From Anodontia alba (lineage: Eukaryota; Mollusca; Bivalvia; Lucinida; Lucinidae), in NCBI GenBank assembly GCA_964016985.1, contig OZ024831.1, positions 26,331,631-26,395,630 of the forward strand: a stretch of DNA of 64,000 bases, read 5' to 3'. Every line of letters begins with the position of its first letter. The first letter of the stretch is position 1. Shown piece by piece: positions 10,987-21,822 of the stretch. The notes below the pieces were generated by a model. That model was not told the DNA's origin, ran no database searches, and saw only the letters and a program-made list of their open reading frames with translations. The position numbers were made by a program, and so were the translations under genes.

Positions 10987-11282
10987 TTGATTGATTGATT
11001 GAGTTGGGGTTTAACGACACGTCAACCCTTGTGGGTCATTTTGTGTCGTCTCCCAGAGAAAGGGAGAAAATAGACAGAAGAGATAGCAGAAGAGATGAAA
11101 GGGAGGGACAGGGAAGAAAGAGAAACAGGAATGAAAGTGAAGAAACAGAAGAAATAAAAACATCATCTCCCTACCCTTACCTGCTACAAGGATAGCAGGC
11201 CTTGCCCAACTATCAGCCAATATCAGCTGGACGCCCCGGGTGACAAAAGATACATGACACCTTCGCACCACCCAACCACCCA
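10987..11282 (-). mobile_element. Short retroposon with 13-bp target-site duplication
   Basis: AGCTTTAGGGCAA occurs exactly at both 10974-10986 and 11283-11295, bracketing 296 bases. Read on the minus strand, the body ends GTCGTTAAACCCCAACTC followed by (AATC)n-type repeats, the form expected of a target-primed SINE or LINE 3' end. The tail resembles that of the retroposon at 35002-35271 (ACGTTAAGCCCAAATC plus (AAAC)n). The open frames on both strands here are shadows. Confidence 0.85.
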
Positions 11283-11402
11283 AGCTTTAGGGCAAGGGAA
11301 TTGGTATACGGACATGCAAACAGGAAGCCACACAAATTGTCTCTTGGACAAAAAGGCGTAAAAACTGTCATGATATATCTGCATATGATACACAAATCAA
11401 GA

Positions 11403-11698
11403 AAAGGGCTCTTATGTCATACGATGCTCAACGTGGGAAAAGGGTCTCTATAGCTTATGCGAACAGCCAATTGAATGTCCAGATGAGTGTGCGCATCCGT
11501 GCAATCTGATCTGAGCATTCTCTGTTCGTCGTCATATACCACAATATCCAGTGATTTTGTAAGCAGACAACGAAGGCCCTGATCTGCCTGCGCAACGAAG
11601 GCCCTGATCAGCCTGCGCATAAGCGCAGGCTGATCAGGGCCTATGTTGTCCGCAAATCGCATAAGGGCCCTTTTCGTGCGTTGAACATCATATGTCAA
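11403..11698. repeat. Family H2 repeat with duplicated arm
   Basis: Contains the H2 hallmarks: AGGGCCCTTTT-type ends, GAACAGCCAATTGAATGTCC, and a perfect stem made of CCTGATCAGCCTGCGC and GCGCAGGCTGATCAGG. An AACGAAGGCCCTGATC arm appears twice in tandem before the loop. Other H2 copies lie at 26358, 48345, 49198/49666, 54262 and 63284. Confidence 0.78.
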
Positions 11699-11723
11699 CA
11701 TTGAAGACTTGTATCAGCCCCTC

Positions 11724-12127
11724 GGGGGGTAACTTAGGGGTAATTTTGGTACGGGTGTGCGAGCCAGTATTTCAAAACCTACCCCATTCATATACCTGGC
11801 CTTTGAAAAAACGGACCCATTCATATACTTGATCATCCAAAATGATGACCTATTCATATACTGCCCTTTGATTTTTTGTACCCATTTTTTGCTGGTTGTT
11901 AGACAAATATCACAGTCAATTCATGTAATATCAAGAGGATAAGCAGCCTAGAAAATTCTCTGAGCGAAAAATATGTGCATATACCAGGATGTCAGAAAAA
12001 TGGGGCCATTCATATACTTCTTGTTGAAAAAAGGGGGGCAATCATATACCTGGCAGTGCTGAAAAAGGGGGCTATTCGGCACGCACATCCGTACTATGCC
12101 ATATATAGGAAGTTACCCCCCTCCCCC
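11724..12127. mobile_element. Degenerate foldback element with CATATAC motif repeats (family R)
   Basis: The left end, GGGGGGTAACTTAGGGG, is answered by AAGTTACCCCCCTCCCC on the right. GGTACGGGTGTGCG is answered by an inverted CGCACATCCGTAC. Between them, TTCATATAC or a one-base variant recurs about five times, often after a run of C or G. No coding capacity. Confidence 0.6.
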
Positions 12128-12146
12128 CCCACCCCCCACCTACCCC
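12115..12146 (-). other. C-rich tract, G-quadruplex potential on minus strand
   Basis: Runs of 6, 9, 6 and 4 C are separated by one to five bases at the right edge of the family R element. The minus strand therefore has four or more G runs. Confidence 0.55.
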
Positions 12147-12199
12147 GAGATCAGCCCTCGTATCCACATAATCTGTGTCTGTCGTAAATAAATAAATAC

Positions 12200-12290
12200 A
12201 GGCAGAGAAGGTGTCAATCAGACTGTGCTAATGCGCAGTGGCTCTCTCGGGCATTCACTGCCTGCCAATGGCATAAGGGATTTTATTGGC
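12200..12290. repeat. Family H fragment
   Basis: GTGTCAATCAGACTGTGCTA and AATGCGCAGTGGC resemble one diverged arm pair of the family H repeats. The rest is missing. Confidence 0.45.
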
Positions 12291-12531
12291 ATTGCATATG
12301 ATACTATACTGGCCGAAAGATTTGTTATATAATGAGATTTCCTGGGATGTGTTACCTTGTGACATTTATTACTAAGTGCCTCTAGTACCATAAAAGTATT
12401 GACCATGACATGGTGGATCTGTTCAAATGACTGTTGAGAAACCTTGACTCAAGTAGTCAAGGATCTGTTTATTATCCTTAAACATACAAATTAACCCAAT
12501 AATACTTAGCGTCCGAAATATGGACATTTAC

Positions 12532-12593
12532 TAACAGTGTTTACCCAGATCAGACGCCGCAAACTGCGGGTTTGCACTGTTTGTCATGGAGGT
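12532..12593. repeat. Family I hairpin, copy 1
   Basis: ACAGTGTTTACCCAGATCAG and ACGCCGCAAACTGCGG lead to a right side GCACTGTTTG. The right stem is largely lost. Same family as 39071-39138 and 43333-43401. Confidence 0.6.
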
Positions 12594-12951
12594 GGCTCGG
12601 CTTTAGCTGTTTACAGATATATTCAGTAGTAATAGAGGATGATTCTGGAAGCAGACTGTGCAGCTGTCCTGGCTTATCTAGACCTTCGCTGCTCGCTTAC
12701 GTTTCGTATGGCAAGACTCCTATGGTAATATGTTTATCAATATAACTGGACTATTATTTTCAAACCAACACTTTTTATTCATATGGAGTAGTGCAAAGGT
12801 CCGTGATTCCGTGATTCACTCACCTAGGTGAGACAGTCACGGTAATTTTGAAATTCGGTTTACTTGTTTCTCTGTTGCAGTGCCGTAGCCAGAACGAAAT
12901 CATTTTTACGCGCACCCAGGAAAATCTTGCAAAATCACCCTAGTATCGCTT

Positions 12952-13024
12952 CCAAAATAGGGGCCACTCTTAAAGGAGCAGAGGGAGCAAATTCTTTCCT
13001 TTAAGAGTAGTTCCTATTTTGAAA
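12952..13024. repeat. Family K foldback, copy 1
   Basis: CCAAAATAGGGGCCACTCTT and AAAGGAGCAGAGG pair with AATTCTTTCCTTTAAGAGTA and CCTATTTTG. The family core is an AAGAATTTGCTCC/GGAGCAAATTCTT stem; here the left half of the core is reduced. Confidence 0.65.
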
Positions 13025-13160
13025 TCGCTAAATTCGTTCCTTTAAGAGCAGTCTTTATGGTAAAGAAGCACGCTTTATCTAAGTTGGCGTCTCTTTATGG
13101 CAAATATTGTTCTTACGCATGTAACACATATACATAATGTGCGTAATGAGCTCTACGCCT

Positions 13161-13373
13161 TAGACTGGCTCCAGTCTCCAGTGACTAAAACATTTTTTTC
13201 ATATAATATTGATTAATAATCCACTAAAATGAAACCAAAAATAGTATCATGACTATAGAGGCTGGTCATTGGACCAGCTGTATAGCCATGATATTATTTT
13301 GGTTTTATTTTAGTAGATTATGAAACAAGATTATGAGAAAAATATTTTTTCAATGGAGACTGGAGCCAGTCTA
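13161..13373. mobile_element. Palindromic MITE (family F), copy 1
   Basis: Begins TAGACTGGCTCCAGTCTCCA and ends with the complement GGAGACTGGAGCCAGTCTA. The arms share AATAATCCACTAAAAT, AAACCAAAA and ATCATGACTATA, meeting at GGCTGGTC/GACCAGC. About 213 bp, foldback over nearly its full length. Other copies: 13555, 26722 and 46864. Confidence 0.9.
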
Positions 13374-13554
13374 GCTACACCTATGTGTTGTGTAAAAATA
13401 GCTGCATAGATTGGTTCAAGAGGAATGAAGGACTCCTTTAGGAGTAAATTTATCTGGGTCTTTACTGATTGCTCAGACCTTTCTGTCTGAATAATTAGGG
13501 CCAGTGTGGTATTTAAACTGCATAAGACCGGATCCAGATCTGCACAGTCAGGTC

Positions 13555-13752
13555 TAGACTGGCTCCAGTCTCCAGTTACTAAATATCCTGTTTAATAATC
13601 CACTGAAATAAAACCAAAATAATATCAGCATTATAAAGGCTGGTCACAGTGACCAGCCTTCATAGTCATGATATTATTTTGGTTTATTTTAGTGTATTAT
13701 CAAACAGGATTATAAGAAAAACAAATAGTCACTGGAGACTGAAGCCAGTCTA
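13555..13752. mobile_element. Palindromic MITE (family F), copy 2
   Basis: Same ends (TAGACTGGCTCCAGTCTCCA) and same arms as copy 1, with centre AAGGCTGGTCAC/GTGACCAGCCTT. Copies 1 and 2 are separated by only about 180 bp. Confidence 0.9.
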
Positions 13753-13821
13753 AGTCAGGTCAGGTCCCGAGTAAAAGGAAAATATCTACCGATAAAAAAT
13801 TACCCACTCTTAAAGGGACAT

Positions 13822-13882
13822 TGACAAACAGTGAAGACCCAGATCGGGCAACGCAGAACGCAGGGGTCTACACAATTTGCAC
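13822..13882. repeat. Family I hairpin, copy 2 (degraded)
   Basis: GACAAACAGTGAAGACCCAG, ATCGGGCAACGCAGAACGCA and GGGTCTACACAATTTGC keep the outer stem. The inner CTGATC arm is damaged. Confidence 0.6.
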
Positions 13883-14306
13883 TCAAAACAGGTGCTTTCC
13901 AGCAAACTTAAATTTTGAAATAAACCAGACATCCCTTAAATTGGAAATGAACCTGTCCAAACAGTTCGGTAGAAGAACCCACTGCTGTGTTGAGTGCATA
14001 ATGGGATCCAAATATATACATCTGCTCGAGATTTACGTTTTTCATTAGTGTGATGTGCGTGCGTGCGTGTGTATGTTCAATTTCGATTTTGAGTTTTGGA
14101 GTTGTATATTTTCAACTTGTACATACCTTTCGTTCTTTTTTAATTTCTGTTTTTATTTTCCTGCCATATATACTTAGAGGCAAAAATAAGAAGACAGCTG
14201 ACTTACTTTTTTTTTTCATCAGATTTTTTATATATCGACATACATGTTTTGGCGTCACAGTTAGGAAAAATTAGTTACGCATAATTTGCAATAAGTGTCA
14301 GGAGAT

Positions 14307-14586
14307 CATCACGAAAACACGCCTATATAATTTTGACCCCCTGAAACCCCACTTTTATATAGTAAAACTGGGGTTTGCAGGGGTATACATTATTTTTCTC
14401 ATTTCTGCTCAAAAACATAGATTGTGGGTACTCGTTAGAACCGCCTCGCTGAGGCGGTTCTAACGAGTACCAACAATCTATGTTTTGACCAGAAATATGC
14501 AAACTATCAGAGTTTTTTTATCTGAAAATTTTCACTTTTTGGAGGTGAAATTTTCTATATATTTGAATAAGTGTGTTTTCATAATG
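14307..14586 (-). mobile_element. Family D MITE, copy 1
   Basis: About 280 bp with ends CATCACGAAAACACGCCTAT and TGTGTTTTCATAATG. It has two hairpins. One is subterminal: AAACCCCACTTTTA facing TAAAACTGGGGTTT. The central one is ATAGATTGTGGGTACTCG with TTAGAACCGCCTCG facing its complement. Non-coding. Same family at 14 other sites. Confidence 0.93.
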
Positions 14587-14599
14587 TCTATCAAATAGC

Positions 14600-15389
14600 A
14601 AGGAAATGCATTCAAACGAATAAGAGGTCTGAATCAATTTTTGCGCATAAGTAGCTTCCCTTTAAACATGCATTTCGAACAATGGAAATTTCATTTATGC
14701 ATTATTATGCATTCAGTCAGTAAAAGAATAAAGGAGCTGTAAGGTCATGATTCACTTTTAAGTATATTGCGGAGTAAAGTATCAAATTTCTATACAAAGG
14801 AAATGATGTTTTTGACATTTACGTTCCTCTTCTGGTGGAGTGCACTGAGTTTCTATGGGACGTTTATTGAAAATTTTCGTTTCAATAAACAGGTTGAGGA
14901 GAATCTATCTGAATTAAGCACGAAGACGCCAAGCCAAGCAACCAGTTCCAAGTGAAAACGTACAGCACCAATTGAGATACAGACTCTTTTAATTCCCTAT
15001 GTTTATCATTCAAAGGGAGATAATTCAAGACGGGTATATATTCAAGTTAGGTTTGAAGCCGAATGATGGGTAAATCGGATTAAATCATGATGTGGTTTTA
15101 CTCATAGACATTTGTGCAAGACATTTGTAGAGTGCGGAAAACCATTTGTGACTGGAAATACATTTTGTTAATTAAGGGCCCATAACTCCATAATTAATGA
15201 CTGCAATAAAATAGCTTTTTGTTTTGCAAAGCTACACGTTTGATAAAAATGACCATGAAAACATGTTAACGAAAAAAATTCCCGCGAACGGGTATTTTAA
15301 ATGAAAAACTACCTTTAATAGCCTCTGAGTATATGAAAATGAGCGGATAGGAAAATAGCAAACAATGTACGTTAGCATTACGGCCTGTC
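14600..15389. other. Unassigned stretch between two family D copies
   Basis: AT-rich, with an open frame of 62 codons at 14767-14955. That frame has no splice signal or recognised motif, and I do not consider it coding. Confidence 0.45.
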
Positions 15390-15680
15390 CATTACGAAAA
15401 CGCGCCTATTCAAATATATTGAAAATTTTACAACAAAAAAGGTAAAAAAATTAGATAAAAAATTCTGATATTTTTTATATTCCTGATCAAAACATAGATT
15501 GTGGGTACCCGTTAGAACCGCCTCGCCGAGGTAGTTCTAACGAGTACCCACAATCATTGTGCTTTTAGAAAAAAATATGAACAATAATGTGTACCCATGT
15601 AAACCCCAGTTTTACTATATAAAAGTGGGATTTACAGGGGGGGGGGGGGTGTCAAATTATATAGGCACATTTACGTGATG
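15390..15680 (+). mobile_element. Family D MITE, copy 2
   Basis: Ends CATTACGAAAACGCGCCTAT and GGCACATTTACGTGATG. The central stem is partly damaged on the right arm (GAGGTAGTTCTAACGAG). The subterminal stem is followed by a run of 13 G near 15638-15650, longer than in other copies. Confidence 0.9.
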
Positions 15681-15957
15681 TTTTTCTTTGTTTATTAAGC
15701 TCTATGAACATATCTCCAAGGCTGAGCATCTAACTTGAAATTCTTTTCTCAATCAGAAAAATCCATTTATCGGACAATCAATTGCTCATCTGCTGAAGTG
15801 TCCTCCCTTTGCAAAAGTAGATAGGCAGAATCAATCAGCTGATAACTCGTGCCCTAAGTTGGCGTTTGGTGGGGAGAGGACCCGAATCATTCGGGTTAGC
15901 TTTAAGTTCTCTCCTTCCCGGCATACTTCTGTATTTACCCTAGATATAGGGACACAC

Positions 15958-16147
15958 TCCTAAATTAACAACACCATTTTACTACTATTTGATATATCGA
16001 AAATTTTGGATGACCATTACGAAAACACGCCTATTCAAATATAATGAAAATTTCCTAAATTAACAACACCATTTTACTACTATTTGATATATCGAAAATT
16101 TTGGATGACCATTACGAAAACACGCCTATTCAAATATAATGAAAATT
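15958..16147 (+). repeat. 95-bp tandem duplication spanning a MITE boundary
   Basis: The segment starting TCCTAAATTAACAACACCAT is present twice, at 15958-16052 and 16053-16147, with no visible difference. Each unit holds about 57 bp of flanking DNA plus the first 38 bp of a family D element. The duplication therefore happened after insertion of the MITE that continues to 16389. Confidence 0.92.
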
Positions 16148-16389
16148 TCACCACCAAAAAACTAGAAGATTTCAGATAAAAATTCTGATATTATTTTTAT
16201 GTTTCTGCTCTAAACATAGATTGTGGGTACTCGTTAGAACCGCCTCGCCGAGGCGGTTCTAACGAGTACCCACAATCTATGTTTTGAGCAGAAATAAGAA
16301 AAATAATGTATACCCCTGTAAACTCCAGTTTTACTATATAAAAGTGGGGTTTAAGGGGGTCACAATTACATAGGTATTTTTTCGTGATG
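16110..16389 (+). mobile_element. Family D MITE, copy 3
   Basis: Complete element with the intact central palindrome (TTAGAACCGCCTCG, one base, CGAGGCGGTTCTAA) and the subterminal AACTCCAGTTTTA hairpin. An additional copy of its left end lies upstream at 16015-16052, owing to the tandem duplication. Confidence 0.92.
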
Positions 16390-16391
16390 CT

Positions 16392-16462
16392 GACAAACAG
16401 TGTATACCATGATCAGACGCCGCATTCTACTGTGTCTTATCTGGGCCTACACAGTTTGCTCA
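16392..16462. repeat. Family I hairpin, copy 3
   Basis: Abuts the family D copy. GACAAACAGTGTATACCATG, ATCAGACGCCGCATTCT and CTGGGCCTACACAGTTTGC are present. The right inner arm is degraded. Confidence 0.65.
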
Positions 16463-16599
16463 GGCCTGTCTATTGCAATAATTCGGGTAAATGGGGTAGC
16501 CACTGCGTCGGGTAATCATGATAATCCGTTATAACCCGAAACAACATACAATCAGACATTTGCAAATTACAGTTTTAGTTTATTTTCTGTATTTGGTAT

Positions 16600-16694
16600 C
16601 CCGTGAGCACATGACGTTGTGGCAACGCCATTTCAATGTCATGACGTTACAAAGACGTTAATGCGACGTTGTTTAAACGTTGCATGTCCCCTGG
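16600..16694. repeat. Family O ACGTTG palindrome, copy 2
   Basis: CGTGAGCACATGACGTTGTG, a run of ACGTT words in both directions, and CAACGTTTAAACAACGTC on the complementary strand form an imperfect foldback like that at 5838-5904. Confidence 0.6.
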
Positions 16695-16867
16695 TTAGTA
16701 AGATGACATAACAAGATAAACACACAAAGAGCAATATCAGGTATCCCGCTCACATCTAAAGATATAACTGTCAGTGTGAGCAACGTGTATTGCATTAAGG
16801 TCGATGGAGTTGCGTCCCTTGTGTCAATACTTCACAGCTTCCACTGAATGTTTTAACGCATGTTAGG

Positions 16868-17030
16868 TAAAACATTCAGCAGACGACATTTTGAAATATT
16901 TTCTTGTTTTTCCTCAAAAAGAGGATTTGACACTTCATGCAAATTGTCTCCTTAGGAAAAGTAAAACGTCAAACAAATATCAGTTTATCATCTGATGAAT
17001 CTGCCCATAGCATGGTAAGTGTTAATTTGC
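16868..17030. repeat. Family J element, copy 1
   Basis: Contains TTCAGCAGACGACATTTTGA, GGATTTGACACTTCATGCAA, ATTGTCTCCTTAGG and AGCATGGTAAGTGTT. The right hairpin arm is damaged here. Same family at 20222, 36757, 47118 and 58240. Confidence 0.65.
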
Positions 17031-17900
17031 TGTCAGTCTACTCGTACAAGATATTCTTGGGTTGGGTGCGACGTTAAAGTTGTTTCAGTCTTACGTACCT
17101 CCACGTAAAAAAAATAAAAACGGGAGACGCCATGTGAACATACGTCTTCAGGTCATATCCGTACAGTGAAGACCAAGATCAGTTAGACCATCCATTAACA
17201 GAAACTTGGATACTGCAGGACATATCGACGCACAGCAAAGCCCTGACCAAACTATGCGACTTCGTGAGGAAACCTGGATATTTTCTGTTTATATACTCCC
17301 CGCACATCTTTTCGCCTAGCACTGTGCAATTTTGTTTTATTCATCCCAGATTTTTCCCTTGAAGGCGGTACTTCGAACTTTACTAAGAACGTGTAGTAAC
17401 GATTCAACGAACTGCTTATCATAATGATTATTTCAGGGGATGGTTGCAGAGCTGGAATGTGTGAAACTTTTCATATTGGTTTGTTCAATAAACAATGAAG
17501 AAAAAAAAAACTACCTTAAAACAAAATTTGACTTGAACAAAATTTGGTTTCTTCATTTAGGTAGCTCTAACGATTCAACGAGTTGATTTTCATAGGGTTT
17601 ATTTCAGAAGATGGTTGCAGACCAGGAAATATATGAAAATTTTCATATGGCTTGTTAAATCGGACTTAAAACCCAGTTTGGTGTCTCCATTTGGATAGCT
17701 GTTACAAATATCGTGTAGAAATTCCCCTGTCATATCACAAGAAATTACCGTAAACGATGGAAAAATATTTATTACTGTTTCCCACATCCACAGATAATTT
17801 AGCCTCACCAGGGAAAATGGACGTTTTGTCATGTGCACCCAGCGACGATTAAGGGGAACGTACACGCTATCAGGATAATTCACTCTGTCAACACTGTTTT
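17030..17900. other. Unassigned stretch
   Basis: No supported gene. A 94-codon minus-strand open frame at 17599-17883 has only weak splice-like signals and no recognised motif. A segment around AACGATTCAACGA and TTCATATGGCTTGTT occurs twice (about 17399-17480 and 17568-17660), hinting at an old local duplication. Confidence 0.4.
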
Positions 17901-17904
17901 GAAT

Positions 17905-18060
17905 TCCTTCTGAAATGGAGTCTACTGTAAAAGAGAAGAATTTGCTCCCAATGGGAGCAAATTCTTCCCTTTTATAGTAGACACCTTTTCAGAAGGGACT
18001 GGCGTGCAGGAAAGTAAATATGAAGTCACAAAAGTTATCTCCCTTGTACAAAATGGCGGA
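17905..18060. repeat. Family K foldback, copy 2
   Basis: CTTCTGAAATGGAGTCTACT and AAGAATTTGCTCCCA pair with TGGGAGCAAATTCTT and AGTAGACACCTTTTCAGAAG. A family-typical AAAAGTTATCTCCCTTGTAC segment follows. Confidence 0.75.
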
Positions 18061-18156
18061 AAATCTACCACGTGTACCCAGTCCACTTGTGATCCCCGCC
18101 GTCAGACCAGTATTCACTATACACTTGAAATAAAAAATGGAACCTTGTCTATCCAC

Positions 18157-18245
18157 AGAGCGACCAGAGAAGATCAGACTGCGCAGGGACGCCGGCTCAT
18201 CCGAGTCTTCGCTGTGTGTACATTTCATAGGGTACACTTTCTCAA
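18157..18245. repeat. Family H1 fragment
   Basis: AGAAGATCAGACTGCGCAGG, GAGTCTTCGCTGTG and GGGTACACTTTCTC match one half of an H1 repeat. Confidence 0.55.
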
Positions 18246-18415
18246 GTTAGGGTTCAATTAGGGATTTTTTTGTTTTTTTGTATCAAAGCCATAGATCAAT
18301 AGGTGTATTTAGTTTACCCTAAATATTTGGAAATTTTAACTTCTTATTTTATCATAACATATGGCCACGTCTCCCAGGCTGTCTTCTGATCTGTCTAACA
18401 GTGTGCTGACGAATG

Positions 18416-18486
18416 GCAAACAGTTTAGACCCCTGATCAAACTGCTTTTCTATGATCAGTTTGATATGGGTCTACACTGTTTGCAT
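18416..18486. repeat. Family I hairpin, copy 4
   Basis: GGCAAACAGTTTAGACCCCT, GATCAAACTG, then CAGTTTGATATGGGTCTACA and CTGTTTGC. The inner stem is a CAAACTG/CAGTTTG variant, as in the copy at 50819. It lies inside the 135-codon open frame at 18361-18768, which is therefore not taken as a gene. Confidence 0.65.
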
Positions 18487-18834
18487 AGACGTGTATGTCC
18501 GAATATTTACAATATAGATGGTAATTGTAATGGTGTGGAATATTGTGTGGAGTGTGGAATATATTCTTATTGGAAGAAAAAGATTATTTTACTTTTATTT
18601 TACCCGTATAGTTTGTATAATTTTGACATTCGGCGATTGCAGATATATGCGCATGAATGGTCGACTCCCGCATTTATTGGTTGCATGGAGTTTGGTCTAA
18701 GGTCATGTTTCATAAAAAAAATACCTTTGACAGTCTGCACCGATATATCTAACCTTTTTACACATTAAAAATTATAATCAGAACCCATTAACAACTCTTT
18801 ACTGCCACAGGCAATAATAATAGGTTTATGCAAA

Positions 18835-18891
18835 CAGCGTAGATCTAGATGAGACGGCTCAAGATGAGCCGTCTCATCAAGATATACGCTG
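18835..18891. repeat. Perfect hairpin, family I-like
   Basis: CAGCGTAGATCTA, then GATGAGACGGCTCA, a 3-base loop, TGAGCCGTCTCATC, and AGATATACGCTG. The inner stem of 14 bp is perfect. Confidence 0.8.
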
Positions 18892-18949
18892 ATTGACATT
18901 CAGTCTTTCAACTTTACATATAAACGTCTTTCCAATCGATAGTTAAAGA

Positions 18950-19110
18950 AAAACAAACAAACAAAAAAAAAAACAAAAAAACAGACGACAAATGACGTCT
19001 GAAATTTAAACGTCTGCAGACGATTCATATGAAATGTCAAGTCGTATTTTCTCTGGATAATAATAATTATAATAATAATAATAAGAAGAAGAAGAAGAAG
19101 CAGAAGAAGA
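18950..19110. repeat. A-rich, (ATA)n and (AGA)n low-complexity cluster
   Basis: A/C runs near 18950-18980 and (AAT)n passing into (AAG)n at 19055-19110. The minus-strand frame of 127 codons over this is low-complexity and not a gene. Confidence 0.85.
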
Positions 19111-19279
19111 ATGTCGTCTGCTAAAGTTTTGCTTAGCGCTTTAAGGATTAAAGCGGTATACACTGTGTCAATATCGTTATGATACCGTTTTCTTTTTCTT
19201 TCTTTGCATACCGTGTTCAATTTGGTCACACTAAAGCTAAATGATCGTTTATGATAAGTAAGGCAAGGACTTCCGGTGT

Positions 19280-20215
19280 CCAAATATATTTAGGATAATA
19301 AGGTACAGGTTTGTTGAAAAGAATCCTCGCTAATTACCTTGGCACAAAAGGATGAAAATCATATTTTCTGTTTGCTGTCAAAAGTTATTTATATCAAAAC
19401 CCATCAAACGAACATCAAGAAAAATGACCAATTTAACACTTCAGAAATTCGCCTTTGATAAAATTGTAATTTTTGAGAAGTTTTGATACATATCGTGCTT
19501 ATATTTCTCAATTTGACGGCGGAGCGCTTTTTCTACTCACGATAACATCTAAGACGTTTTTAACGATTGATATGTTTGCACTTATTTGACAGCAATACAC
19601 ATTAAACCTTGTCAATTTCATGTTGAGAAAAAGTGATAAGTGTTATTCATCATAATATCTCAACATCCAGGTTCTGTATTAATGCGCAAGCTCGGGAACT
19701 ATTTTAGCCACTAATGTTATGTTGCATATGGTTTCGATTATTTATATATTTTGTTGCCAGATTATGTCTTAGTGCCTACGATTAGTCGCAGCGATTTCCA
19801 CATTTCTACAATTGGCTGCATGCTGTTTCCGGAAGTAGACTGGTGTACGGAATGACCAGGTTACTTGGCCATAACAATTTTAATTACAGTTTTCACCCTC
19901 TGTTTTTTTTTTTTTTTTTTTTTTCTATAATTGAATAAAAACAACTAGGGCTTCGTGTAATACTATTTTTGCAGTGAAAATACGCCCACAAAATATATAA
20001 AGGTTAATATACATATACTTGATTATTTTTATTTTATTCAAGATTATTTATCTTTATATTTTTTTTTATTATTATTATTTTTCAATTGTTGGTTTATTAC
20101 TAGTATACAGTGTCAAGATCCCACCATACTGAATACGGCAAACCAGCATGAAGGAGTTGCTTCCCTTACACCAGTACAGACCAACTCCGATGTGGGACAG
20201 TTGCAAACTCTGGGC
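19280..20215. other. Unassigned AT-rich stretch
   Basis: Nothing recognised beyond a T run at about 19898-19923. Confidence 0.45.
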
Positions 20216-20221
20216 AAATAT

Positions 20222-20405
20222 TTCAGCAGACGACATTTTAAAAATATTTTCTCAGGTTTTTCCCGGAAACAGGATGTGACATTTCATGCAAATTGCCTCC
20301 AATGGACACAATTTGCATGAAATGTTTAATATTTTTTTCTGGGGAAAATAAGAATACAATATCATCAACGTGTCTGTTGTTTACTGAATTTGCCTAGAAA
20401 GTGGT
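20222..20405. repeat. Family J element, copy 2
   Basis: TTTCAGCAGACGACATTTTA, CATTTCATGCAAATTG, then CAATTTGCATGAAATG forms a clean central stem, with TTTTCCCGGAAACAGG outside it. Confidence 0.75.
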
Positions 20406-20409
20406 ACAG

Positions 20410-20412
<3 letters not shown>

Positions 20413-20441
<29 letters not shown>
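20413..20441. repeat. (AAT)n microsatellite
   Basis: About nine uninterrupted AAT units. Confidence 0.95.
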
Positions 20442-20443
<2 letters not shown>

Positions 20444-20602
20444 GGACAGACAATTAAATATTAGTGTTTATAACTAAAATATTGGATCACTTAGGCTCAG
20501 ATGATCTCTGTGCGTTTATGCAGCCTGACTTGCTGCCAATTGATGCATGCTACAAACATAAGCAACGATTAAATAAACTAACACAGAATGACCTGAGCAG
20601 AC

Positions 20603-20884
20603 CATTACGAAAACACGCCTATTCAAATATATGGAAAATTTCACCTCCAAAAAACTGAAATTTTTCAGATAAAAAAAAAACTCTGATATTTTTCATATTT
20701 CTGCTCAAAACATAGATTGTGGATACTGGTTAGAACCGCCTCGGCGAGGCGGTTCTAACGAGTACCCACAGTCTATGTTTTATGCAGTAATAAGAAAAAG
20801 AATGTATACCCCTGTAAACCCCAGTTTTACTATATACAATTGGGGTTTAAGGGGTCAAAATTGTAGAGGCGTGTTTTCGTGATG
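20603..20884 (+). mobile_element. Family D MITE, copy 4
   Basis: Complete, with ends CATTACGAAAACACGCCTAT and GTGTTTTCGTGATG. Central base of the palindrome is G (CCGCCTCG-G-CGAGGCGG). Confidence 0.93.
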
Positions 20885-21323
20885 TACGCGATTGAGTAGG
20901 CCGTAAATGCACAGACTGATCAGACTCTTTGCTGCCCCCACGTACACCGAAGACATATCGCACGCTACTTGTTTTTAGCCCTATACATGAGTACAACATT
21001 GGTCTTTATTGGCAGCTTCAGCGATGAGTCGACTTGGTAAAATCAAGCAAGAAACAGGCACAAAAATCTGCATGCTTCGAATCCTTTTCTGACACATATT
21101 ATAGTAGGTCAGCTGTAATAGTTTGATTTATTTTCTTTTTCCGCTTCTGAGGAATCAGTTGCTCTCTAAGACTTGTCGGAATGATAAATTGGGGCCTCTT
21201 GTGGGGAAAACAAAGCTTATCTCTTATTCGAACGTATAAAACAAATACCAGTCCCTGTAGCAGGTCAGTCTCTTCAGATTCGTCGCTGTTGGGTAAAACA
21301 GTACAAGGACTTTCAAGAAAATA

Positions 21324-21603
21324 TACGGTCGACTCCCGTTATCTCGGCTTCGCTTATCTCGAATAACCGCTTATCTCGAAGTAAAAATTTGGTCCCTGTT
21401 TTAGCATGGAAATCTAACAACAGAACAAAATATTGTGGAAAAGCCTTTCTCCTATTTTCCATAATATTTTCAATATATCTCTAACTTCAGGAGTCAAATT
21501 ACTTATTCATTCGTTAAATGTAGCTGTTCGATTTATTTATTGTTTTTTCCTCAAGTCTGCAAATCTGATATGTCGAGGTACGGATATCTCGAAGTAACTC
21601 AGA
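21324..21603 (-). mobile_element. Tigger/pogo-like MITE family C, copy 1 (truncated)
   Basis: Begins TACGGTCGACTCCCGTTATC and follows the family through TTATCTCGAATAACCGC, CAATATATCTCTAACTTCAG and GATATCTCGAAGTAAC. It then stops abruptly where a truncated family D element begins. The central hairpin is decayed. Confidence 0.85.
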
Positions 21604-21822
21604 ACTGGGGTTTACAGGGGTATACATTATTTTTTCATATTTCTGCTCAAAACATAGGTTATGGGTACTCGTTAGCATGCTCGGCAAGGCGGTTCTAACA
21701 AGTACCCACAATCTATGTTTTGAGCAGAAATATGAAAAATATCTGATTTTTTTTTTTCTGAAAACTTTCAGTTTTTGGCAGTGAAATTTTCGATATATTT
21801 GAATAGGCGTGTTTTCGTAATG
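21604..21822 (-). mobile_element. Family D MITE, copy 5 (5' end missing)
   Basis: Starts inside the subterminal hairpin (ACTGGGGTTTACAGGGG) and runs to GTGTTTTCGTAATG. The left TIR is absent. The left arm of the central stem is altered (CGTTAGCATGCTCGGCAAGG), while the right arm is intact. Confidence 0.9.

Noticed and set aside
17809..17884. Minus-strand exon between CAG and GTGAGG
   Set aside because: The acceptor lacks a pyrimidine tract and the peptide is short and unrecognised; likely chance.
18361..18768. 135-codon open frame
   Set aside because: Contains a family I hairpin and lacks motif or splice support.
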